From NCBI GenBank assembly GCA_018268465.1, contig JAFDWN010000015.1, positions 128,889-192,888 of the forward strand: 64,000 nt of DNA, given 5' to 3'. Position numbers and translations under genes: made by a program. The notes under the pieces were generated by a model. The model saw only the letters and a program-made list of their open reading frames with translations, made no database searches and was not told the DNA's origin. This stretch comes from Actinomycetota bacterium (GTDB taxonomy: Bacteria > Actinomycetota > Actinomycetes > Mycobacteriales > Mycobacteriaceae). Below are positions 52,381 through 59,415 of this stretch, piece by piece (position 1 is the stretch's first letter; each line of letters starts with the position of its first letter).

Positions 52381-53375
52381 GCCGACTCCTGTTCGTCGTG
52401 TTCGGAAACCTGGGGATGCGGTGACAGCTCGAGGCTGCACAGGCCGATGCGCTGGCCGAACTGGTAGGCGGCGAGTTCGACGGTGGCGCCACCGGAGTCG
52501 GGATCGGCGAATACGGCGGCCGAGAATCCGACCGGCGGGCCCAGTTCGGCGAACCCGTCGAATGTCATCGCGCACGATGTCAGCGCGACGACGGGCGAGT
52601 CGAGCACCTCCGCGTCCACCGCCGCGAGAATCGCCGCCTGACGGCACCCCTCGAGCAGCAGCGGCCCGGGCACATGGTCGTAGGGGTGGTCGAAGAACGC
52701 TGGGTGGCGCTGATCGACCACCAGCGGGATGAGCGCCGTCCCGTCGGGTCCGCAACGCACCGGCTCGGCTCCCACGACAACGTTGCGGCGATCGGTCCGG
52801 CCCACCGTGGCGGGATGTGCCCGTTCGACGTCGGCGTGGTCGCCGGCGTTGTCGGCGGGCCGGGTGGCCTGCTGGTGTATGCGCAGCTGCCGGTACACAT
52901 CGGCGGGGAAATGCGCGCCGCGGCCCCGAATGGTCAGGGCGAGGGACCCTTCGATGGTCAGCGACGCGTCGAAGGACGACTCGCCGACGCACAGATGGCT
53001 GCTCGGCGGTGGCGTCAGGCGGATGCGTGCGATGCCCTCCAGCGGGACGTTACGGGCATCCCGAAACGCACTGATGTCCTCGACGGTGACCTCGATGCTC
53101 TGCAGGCTCACCGGGGTTCCGGCCGGGACACCCAGATACCGGTGCCCCAGCACGATCACCGCCTGCCTGATCGCCTCCACCATCGACAACGGATCGTGGT
53201 ATTCGGCGCAGCGGTCGAACCACAGCAGGTGCGCCCTCGGGATCTGCACCGCGGCAACGTATTCATCAGGACCGGCCTCGGCGGTGTCGGTGACGAAAAC
53301 CTCGCCGATGGCGCGACGGTGCGCGAGCGAACACGGCACCGTGCGCTCGAAACTCAGCATGAGGCTGTCGGTCAT
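52377..53375 (-). CDS. AfsA-family hotdog protein (gamma-butyrolactone synthase-like)
   Basis: A 332-residue protein with two AfsA-type hotdog repeats: residues about 10-150 ([39 protein letters not shown]) and about 185-315 ([30 protein letters not shown]). In Streptomyces AfsA joins a beta-ketoacyl-ACP to dihydroxyacetone phosphate in the first step of A-factor synthesis. Both halves keep the pattern of a Glu within a helix after an H-x-x-D-H/P segment. Position between a KS-AT-ACP synthase and a FAAL-ACP with 4-bp overlaps suggests those enzymes supply its beta-ketoacyl substrate. Whether the acceptor is dihydroxyacetone phosphate cannot be seen. No butyrolactone receptor gene lies in the window. 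Confidence 0.88.
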   Translation of the reverse strand: MTDSLMLSFERTVPCSLAHRRAIGEVFVTDTAEAGPDEYVAAVQIPRAHLLWFDRCAEYHDPLSMVEAIRQAVIVLGHRYLGVPAGTPVSLQSIEVTVEDISAFRDARNVPLEGIARIRLTPPPSSHLCVGESSFDASLTIEGSLALTIRGRGAHFPADVYRQLRIHQQATRPADNAGDHADVERAHPATVGRTDRRNVVVGAEPVRCGPDGTALIPLVVDQRHPAFFDHPYDHVPGPLLLEGCRQAAILAAVDAEVLDSPVVALTSCAMTFDGFAELGPPVGFSAAVFADPDSGGATVELAAYQFGQRIGLCSLELSPHPQVSEHDEQESA

Positions 53376-56300
53376 CGTTCGTCCCTTTCGGTTGCTGCGG
53401 TGGCGCTGACCAGGTTTGCGAGTGCGCCGATGGTCGGATTGGCGAGCAGCAGTTCCAGCGGAATCGCCCAGCCGGTCATGCGGTCCAGCCGCGCGCGCAG
53501 TTCCAGGATGGACAACGACGTCAGGCCGGCATCCGAAAGGGTTGCCTCGACGCTGATCTCGCTGTCCACCGCGAGGATCTCCTCGATCTGCGACCGCACC
53601 GCCCCGAGCGCGAAGCCGGCCTTGCCATCCTCGGGCAGCGCAGCGAGTTGCGCCCGGAACGTCTGCGCCGCATCGGGTTGTGGAGCCGGTTCGAACCGCG
53701 GGACCAGTTCGGCCCCGTCGCTCTCGGCGCCGCTCCAGTAAGTCCGGTGGTCGAAGGCGTAGGTGGGCAGGTCGACAACCCCGGCAGCGCGGCCCGCGTA
53801 CACCGCACCCCAGTCCAACTGAGCACCGCGGACCCACGCCGCCGCAACGGCTTTCAGCAGACCGGCGCCTTCCGGTTCGCCACGCCGCAGCGTCGCGACC
53901 GCCGTACCGCCGTTGCCGGCCAGGCACTCGTGGGTCATCCCGGTGAGCACGTCGCCGGGACCCACCTCGACGAAGGTGCGTACCCCGGCAGCGGCCAGGG
54001 CCGCCACGCAATCCCGGAACAGGACGGGTTGCCGCACCTGACTCACCCAGTAGTCGGGTGTGCACAGGTGCTCGCCCCGCGCCGGCTCGCCGGTCACGTT
54101 GGACACCAACGGCACCGTCGAGGGGTGCAGGTCGACTCCCGCCAGGACCCGGCGGTACTCGGGCAGCATGGGATCCAGGTGCGACGAGTGGAATGCCCGG
54201 TCGACCTGCAGGCGTTTGGTATGCCGGCCACGCGTACGCCAGTACTTGGCGACCACGGTCACGCTTTCGTCCTCCCCGGCGACCACGGTCGCATTGGGCC
54301 CGTTGCTCGCCGCGACCGACACGTCGAGGCCGTAGGCGGCCAGCGCTTCGCTGACCTCGGACAGCGACGCCCGGATCGACACCATCGCACCGGGTGGCAA
54401 CTGCTGCATGAGCGCTGCGCGCGCGGCGACGACCGTCGCCGCGTCCTCGAGTGAGAAGACGCCGCCGAAATGTGCGGCGGCCAGTTCGCCGATCGAATGC
54501 CCGACCACGAAGTCCGGTGTCATACCCCATGTTTGGAGAAGTCGCAGCATCGCGACCTCGATCGTGAACAGCGCGGGCTGGGTGTACTCGGTCCGGTTCA
54601 GAAGCTCGGGATCGACGCCGTCGTCCCCGAAGATCACCGACCGCAACCGACGGTCCAGGTGCCGGTCGAACTGCGCACACGCGGCGTCGAACGCTCTGGC
54701 GAACTCGGGATACTCGCCGTAGAGCCGACGGCCCATACCCAGCGCCTGGCTGCCCTGTCCGGGCAGCAGCAACGCGGTCTTACCGCGTGCCGGCGCGCGG
54801 CCGCTGATCACGCACGGAGCGTGCCGGCCCTGCGCCAGCGCGGCCAGGCCTTCGGAAAACTCGGCGCGCGTCGTCGCGATGACCACGGCGCGGTGGGCGA
54901 GTCCGGCGCGGGTGGTGGCCAGCGAGTACCCCACGTCGGCGAGCGTCCCCGCCCCACCGAACGCGCCCAGCCGCCGGGCCTGGGCGCGCAACGCGGATTC
55001 GGTCTTGGCCGACACCACACACGGCAGCGCCGGGTGCTCTTCGGCCGTCCGGTCCGCCGCGGATCGGCCGGATCCGCGGTGCACCGGTTCGAACTCGACG
55101 ATGACGTGGGCATTCGTACCGCTGATGCCGAACGACGAGATACCGGCGCGGCGCGGCTGGTCGCGGTCGGGCCACGGCTGCGACGATTCCGCGACGAGAC
55201 GGATCTGTCCCGCCGTCCAATCAACCTGCGACGACGGCGAATCGACGTGCAGGGTGCGGGGCACCACACCGTGGTGCATCGCCTGCACCATCTTGATCAC
55301 TCCCGCGACGCCTGCCGCGGATTGGGTGTGCCCGATGTTCGACTTGACCGACCCGAGCAGCAGCGGCCGTTCGGGGGGCCGCTGTCCGTACGTGGCGAGG
55401 ATGGCCTGCACCTCGATCGGGTCGCCGAGCACCGTCCCGGTGCCGTGTCCTTCGACGACGTCGACATCGGCGGGCGACAATCCGGCGTTGGCCAGCGCTC
55501 GGCGGATCACCCGTTGTTGCGCCAGCCCGTTCGGCGCCGTCAGCCCGTTGGACGCGCCGTCCTGGTTCACCGCCGAGCCGCGCACGATCGCCGCCACCCG
55601 GTGACCGTTGCGCCGGGCCTGCGAGAGCCGCTCGAGAACGAGCAACCCGACACCTTCTGACCACGCCGTCCCGTCCGCGCCCGACGCGTAGGACTTGCAG
55701 CGGCCGTCAGGGGCCAATCCCCGCTGCTGGGCGAACAGGACGTAGCCGAGCGGCGACACGGTGACGGTCACCCCGCCGGCCAGCGCGAGTGACGATTCAC
55801 CAGACCGCACCGATTGGACCGCCTGATGCAGGGCCACCAGCGACGACGAACACGCCGTGTCCAGCGACACCGCCGCGCCCTCCAACCCGAGGAAATAGGC
55901 GATCCGTCCCGATGCGACGCTGGGCATGTTGCCGGTCAGCAGGTAGCTCTCCGCGCCCTCGACCTCCGCCCCTGATGCCAGCGTGCGGTACCCCATGTCA
56001 CTCACGCCGACGAACACCCCGGTGTCGCTTCCGCGTAACGAACCCGGATCGATGCCCGCCCGCTCGAACGCCTCCCACGCCACCTCGAGCAGCAAACGCT
56101 GCTGTGGATCCATCGCCAGGGCCTCCCGTGCGGACACCCCGAAGAATCCGGCGTCGAACTCCCCTGCACCGTCCAGGAATCCGCCCTCGCGAACATAGGT
56201 CTTGCCGGGCACCCCCGCCTCGGGGTCGTGGATGTCGGCGGGCCAGCCACGATCTCCGGGGAACGGCGACATCACGTCCCGCCCTTCGGCAATGACCCGC

Positions 56301-56395
56301 CACAGGTCCTCCGGCGAGGTCACCCCGCCGGGAAACCGGCACGCCATCCCGATGATGGCCACCGGGTCATCCGCGGCCGGCGTATGCTCACACAT
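53372..56395 (-). CDS. Non-reducing single-module PKS (KS-AT-ACP)
   Basis: A 1007-residue PKS. Ketosynthase about 8-430 (DTACSSS with Cys182, [12 protein letters not shown]), acyltransferase about 520-830 (GHSIGE with Ser634; the AFHS motif in [12 protein letters not shown] predicts malonyl-CoA), ACP about 920-1000 (Ser960 in GLTSLS). There are no reducing domains and no thioesterase, so the expected product is an ACP-bound beta-ketoacyl chain. The segment usually read VEAHGTGT is VEGHGTGT here, a change next to the first catalytic histidine. The ATG at 56395 follows GGGAGA; upstream in-frame ATGs lack homology. It is the first gene of the operon with the AfsA-like, oxidoreductase and FAAL-ACP genes. 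Confidence 0.93.
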   Translation of the reverse strand: MCEHTPAADDPVAIIGMACRFPGGVTSPEDLWRVIAEGRDVMSPFPGDRGWPADIHDPEAGVPGKTYVREGGFLDGAGEFDAGFFGVSAREALAMDPQQRLLLEVAWEAFERAGIDPGSLRGSDTGVFVGVSDMGYRTLASGAEVEGAESYLLTGNMPSVASGRIAYFLGLEGAAVSLDTACSSSLVALHQAVQSVRSGESSLALAGGVTVTVSPLGYVLFAQQRGLAPDGRCKSYASGADGTAWSEGVGLLVLERLSQARRNGHRVAAIVRGSAVNQDGASNGLTAPNGLAQQRVIRRALANAGLSPADVDVVEGHGTGTVLGDPIEVQAILATYGQRPPERPLLLGSVKSNIGHTQSAAGVAGVIKMVQAMHHGVVPRTLHVDSPSSQVDWTAGQIRLVAESSQPWPDRDQPRRAGISSFGISGTNAHVIVEFEPVHRGSGRSAADRTAEEHPALPCVVSAKTESALRAQARRLGAFGGAGTLADVGYSLATTRAGLAHRAVVIATTRAEFSEGLAALAQGRHAPCVISGRAPARGKTALLLPGQGSQALGMGRRLYGEYPEFARAFDAACAQFDRHLDRRLRSVIFGDDGVDPELLNRTEYTQPALFTIEVAMLRLLQTWGMTPDFVVGHSIGELAAAHFGGVFSLEDAATVVAARAALMQQLPPGAMVSIRASLSEVSEALAAYGLDVSVAASNGPNATVVAGEDESVTVVAKYWRTRGRHTKRLQVDRAFHSSHLDPMLPEYRRVLAGVDLHPSTVPLVSNVTGEPARGEHLCTPDYWVSQVRQPVLFRDCVAALAAAGVRTFVEVGPGDVLTGMTHECLAGNGGTAVATLRRGEPEGAGLLKAVAAAWVRGAQLDWGAVYAGRAAGVVDLPTYAFDHRTYWSGAESDGAELVPRFEPAPQPDAAQTFRAQLAALPEDGKAGFALGAVRSQIEEILAVDSEISVEATLSDAGLTSLSILELRARLDRMTGWAIPLELLLANPTIGALANLVSATAATERDER

Positions 56396-56559
56396 CTTCT
56401 CTCCCACAATCCGGTCGAACATGTTGTGCCGACGGGCTTTCACATCGATCACAGCGGAGCATAGATCCGTTCGGGTGCCGTCCCGCCCACCGCCGGGTAA
56501 TTGGCCGACCACCGCGACCCACTTCGTTCGATGCGCGAAACAACCGGGAGGACAACCGG

Positions 56560-56578
56560 ATTACCGGACGATTACCGG
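56560..56578 (+). promoter_or_regulatory. SARP-type direct repeat before the acyl-CoA ligase gene
   Basis: ATTACCGG occurs at 56560-56567 and 56571-56578, an 11-bp period, and the second copy ends exactly 8 bp before the -10 box TACCGT (56587-56592). This is the architecture described for SARP activators: heptamer direct repeats at 11-bp pitch with the 3' copy 8 bp from the -10. A SARP gene is in the same locus. Confidence 0.6.
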
Positions 56579-56586
56579 CACCGGGA

Positions 56587-56592
56587 TACCGT
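56587..56592 (+). promoter_or_regulatory. -10 box of the acyl-CoA ligase gene
   Basis: TACCGT, 8 bp after the SARP-type repeats; predicted leader about 39 bases. There is no clear -35 hexamer, as usual for SARP promoters. Confidence 0.45.
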
Positions 56593-56637
56593 CGTGCAAC
56601 GCCGCAACCTGACCACTCGAACGTTTGGGAAACCGCC

Positions 56638-58209
56638 ATGAATGTGTCATCCACCATCGGATCACTGGACGTGCCTGCCGATTTCACGGATTTGATCCGC
56701 GAACACGCGCTCCGCCGGCCCAGCGCCGGCGCCATCGTCTGCGGCCCGAACACCGTCGACTATGCCACGCTCGACCGGGTGTCCAGTCAGATCGCCAACG
56801 CCCTACTCGCCGCAGGTGTGTGTCCCGGTGACCGTATCGCGTACGTCGGGCAGGACTCGGAGATCATCTACGAACTGCTGATCGGCGCGGCCAAATGCGG
56901 GGTGGTGCTGATCCCCGTCAACTGGAGACTGGCCGCCCCCGAGATCGCGCATATCCTGCGGGACTCGCTGTGCCGGCTGGTGTTCGTCGACCCGGTGGCC
57001 GAAAGTGTGCTGGCCCAAGCGCAATCCGAGAACGACAGATCGGTGGACACCGTACCCTTGCCGGCGTTCGCCACGTGGCTTCGAGGCCATCCGGACACCG
57101 ACCCCCACATCGAATCCGGCCCCGACGACCCGTTCCTGCAGCTGTACACCAGCGGCACCACCGGACTTTCCAAGGGTGTCGTGATCGCCCAGCGCAGCAT
57201 CTACGCGGCACGGCAGGCGTTGCTGTCACCGGAGGCGGACTGGCTGGACCTCGGGGCGGACGACCGGATCCTGGTGATGATCCCCAGTTTCCACATCGCC
57301 GGCCTGGGCTGGATCATCCAGGGTCTGTTCTTCGGCGCGACGAATGTCATGCTGCCCGAATTCGGTCCCGCCGCGGCGATGGACGCCATCCGGGCACACG
57401 AGGTGACCGTTCTTGTCGGCGTCCCGGTGATGTTCGCCTTCATCCTCGCCGATCCCACCGCCAACCGGGCGTCACTGTCGACGCTTCGGATGGCCGCCTA
57501 CGGCGGCTCCCCCATTCCGGAAACCCTGCTGGCCCAGTGCATCGAGCGGTTCGGCTGCAAGTTCCTCCAGTTCTACGGCATGACCGAAGCGGCGTGGTGC
57601 ATCACCTACCTGCCCCCGTCGGATCACACCCCGGGCAATCCCCGGCTGCGGTCGGCGGGCCGCGCGGCGCCAGGGGTGGAGCTCGTCGTGCGGGATGCGG
57701 ACGGGAATGCGCTCGCACCCGGGGAGACCGGTGAAATCGTCCTTCGCAGCCCGGCGACGATGGTCTCGTACTGGAACAACCCCGACGCGACCGCGGCCAC
57801 GGTGATCGGCGGCTGGTTGCATACCGGGGACGCCGGCTGGATCGACGAAGACGGTTACCTGTTTCTGTGTGACCGGATCAAGGACATGATCATCGTGTGC
57901 GGTGAGAACGTCTTTCCGGCCGAGGTGGAGAACGCCATCGTGGCCCATCCGGCCGTGCGGGAGGCCGCGGTGATCGGCGTACCGGACGACAAGCGGGGCG
58001 AGGCGGTGCACGCATTCGTGGTCGTGCACCAGGGCCACAGCGTCACCAGCCGTGAGCTGACCCGTTTCCTTCGGGAACGGGTCGCACCGTTCAAGATGCC
58101 GGCCAAGTTCGAGTTCATCGACTATGTCCCGCGCAACGCCACCGGCAAGATCCTTCATCGCCAGCTGCGTGAGGACTTCTGGGCCGGACGCCAGCGGGCG
58201 ATCAACTGA
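56638..58209 (+). CDS. Acyl-CoA synthetase (FadD-type AMP-binding ligase)
   Basis: A 523-residue adenylate-forming ligase. Motifs: LYTSGTTGLSKGV (P-loop), QFYGMTEA, WLHTGDAGWIDEDGYL and PRNATGKILHRQL with the catalytic C-terminal lysine. It lacks the FAAL insertion and the ACP of the other ligase in the locus, so it should form acyl-CoA. It may activate a short or modified acid as starter for the reducing PKS or recycle a product. It is divergent from the PKS operon and has the SARP-type promoter, linking it to the locus. Confidence 0.9.
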   Translation: MNVSSTIGSLDVPADFTDLIREHALRRPSAGAIVCGPNTVDYATLDRVSSQIANALLAAGVCPGDRIAYVGQDSEIIYELLIGAAKCGVVLIPVNWRLAAPEIAHILRDSLCRLVFVDPVAESVLAQAQSENDRSVDTVPLPAFATWLRGHPDTDPHIESGPDDPFLQLYTSGTTGLSKGVVIAQRSIYAARQALLSPEADWLDLGADDRILVMIPSFHIAGLGWIIQGLFFGATNVMLPEFGPAAAMDAIRAHEVTVLVGVPVMFAFILADPTANRASLSTLRMAAYGGSPIPETLLAQCIERFGCKFLQFYGMTEAAWCITYLPPSDHTPGNPRLRSAGRAAPGVELVVRDADGNALAPGETGEIVLRSPATMVSYWNNPDATAATVIGGWLHTGDAGWIDEDGYLFLCDRIKDMIIVCGENVFPAEVENAIVAHPAVREAAVIGVPDDKRGEAVHAFVVVHQGHSVTSRELTRFLRERVAPFKMPAKFEFIDYVPRNATGKILHRQLREDFWAGRQRAIN

Positions 58210-58225
58210 CCACCCGGCCTCCCCC

Positions 58226-59077
58226 TCACTGCGCGAACTCGACGACGGCGTGCCATGGAGTGGCGCTGCGCAGGCCGGGCACGCGGTCCATCACCGGCGT
58301 GGCACAGCCGAACACCACTCCCCGGCCGGCGGGCACCCGGGCGAAGCGGACCGCGGCAACCGCGGGATCGCGCCGCAGCCTTTTGCGGACCGCGGCGAAA
58401 CTCGCGCCCCACGGCATCGGCGGCAGCCGGTAGCCTTGCCCGCCTTCGCGTTTGCCGCGCACGAAGAACGCGTTCTGCACCGTGTTGCCCCGGACCGAGA
58501 TGGTGAAAGCGCGCGGCATCATGTCGAACATCATCGCGGCACCGGGAAAGGCGCGGGCACACCCGAGAATCAGGTCGTAGGCCTCGCTCTCCTGCAGGTA
58601 GAACAGCAAACCCTGGGCGGTGATGAACACCCCGTCGCGGTCCTCGACCGTGGCCATCCATCGAGGATCCAGCGCCGAACAGGCAAGGTTGCGCGAGCGG
58701 TCGGTGCCGGGGAGAAGTCTGTCGCGCAATTCGATCACCTCGGGCAGGTCGATCGACAGCCAGCGCGCCTGACCGTTGTCCAGGCGGGAGAACTGCGTGT
58801 TCAGTCCGTCGGCAAGCGCGACGACGGTGCCGCGCGGGTGGTGCAGCAGGAAACGCCGGACCTGCGCGTCGAAGGACAGTTCGCGCAGCGCGAGCACCTG
58901 GGGCGCCCTGCCGAAGCGCGCCTCGAACGGATAGTCGATCGAATCCAACAGGGCGACCGCCTTGGTATCCCGCAGCCGCGCGTCGGGGCGGCGCGCCTCG
59001 GCGGCGCGGGCATAGAGCGGCCAGAGAAGGGTTTCCGGCACGCCGCTGAGGTTGACGGCGATCGCGTCGTCGCTCAT
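58226..59077 (-). CDS. SAM-dependent methyltransferase, LCMT/PPM-like
   Basis: A 283-residue class I methyltransferase of the leucine carboxyl methyltransferase-like branch common in mycobacteria. The N-terminal DARLRDTKAVALLDSIDYPF, the acidic SAM region TVVALADGLNTQFSRLD followed by WLSIDLPEVIELRDRLLP, and GVFITAQGLLFYLQESE are typical. It may O-methylate an acid or alcohol of the locus product. GAGGAG is seven bases before the ATG. It is convergent with the acyl-CoA ligase gene (16 bases between) and divergent from mmpL across a region with palindromic sites. Confidence 0.87.
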   Translation of the reverse strand: MSDDAIAVNLSGVPETLLWPLYARAAEARRPDARLRDTKAVALLDSIDYPFEARFGRAPQVLALRELSFDAQVRRFLLHHPRGTVVALADGLNTQFSRLDNGQARWLSIDLPEVIELRDRLLPGTDRSRNLACSALDPRWMATVEDRDGVFITAQGLLFYLQESEAYDLILGCARAFPGAAMMFDMMPRAFTISVRGNTVQNAFFVRGKREGGQGYRLPPMPWGASFAAVRKRLRRDPAVAAVRFARVPAGRGVVFGCATPVMDRVPGLRSATPWHAVVEFAQ

Positions 59078-59148
59078 CTGGGCTCCTCGAGGTTGGGTGC
59101 AACACACGTTCAGCCATCGATCATCGTGACCGCCCGGCGCGGCTGCGC

Positions 59149-59164
59149 GCGTATCGCACTACTC
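59149..59164. promoter_or_regulatory. Imperfect copy of the GAGTA-N6-TACTC operator
   Basis: GCGTATCGCACTACTC has one mismatch in the left half compared with the consensus. It lies 72 bp before the methyltransferase start on the other strand and 71 bp from the better copy at 59220. Confidence 0.35.
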
Positions 59165-59219
59165 GAATCGGCGATCGATGCCCGCTACGCAGGAGCCTGC
59201 GCGGCGTGTACGGACTGTC

Positions 59220-59235
59220 GAGTAACAAGCTACTC
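59220..59235. promoter_or_regulatory. Palindromic operator upstream of mmpL
   Basis: GAGTAACAAGCTACTC keeps the outer five bases of both arms, and is extended to six by flanking C and G (CGAGTA...TACTCG). It is the third strong copy in the locus, tying the exporter to the reducing PKS and the SARP gene. Confidence 0.55.
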
Positions 59236-59415
59236 GCGACACCGGCCGCCGGACTCACCACACTGAATCTCCACCGGCGCACGAAGGGTCCGCGAAAAGT
59301 ACACGGCCTGTTGCGTTTACGGGATGAACACCATCGCAGATCGACACCTGGGGGTCGCCATGACGCCGCACCGCGTCAGCCCGAGCGCGGGCAGCAACGC
59401 CATGGCGGTCGGGGT

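Larger units (their letters stand above)
56396..56637. other. Divergent promoter region between KS-AT-ACP PKS and acyl-CoA ligase
   Basis: It holds a SARP-like direct repeat and -10 box toward the plus strand, a possible minus-strand -10 TATGCT (56463-56458) toward the PKS operon, and a minus-strand ATTACCCGG (56501-56493) resembling the repeat unit. Upstream copies of ACAACCGG at 56540 and 56552 extend the repeat series. Confidence 0.45.
59078..59415. other. Divergent promoter region methyltransferase/mmpL
   Basis: A gene-free stretch of 338 bases with two copies of the locus palindrome (59149-59164 imperfect, 59220-59235 perfect in the outer five bases). No clear TANNNT box lies at the 23-24 base spacing seen at the two other sites, so the promoters here are not placed. 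In-frame codons upstream of the mmpL ATG have no homology and are not called. Confidence 0.45.
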
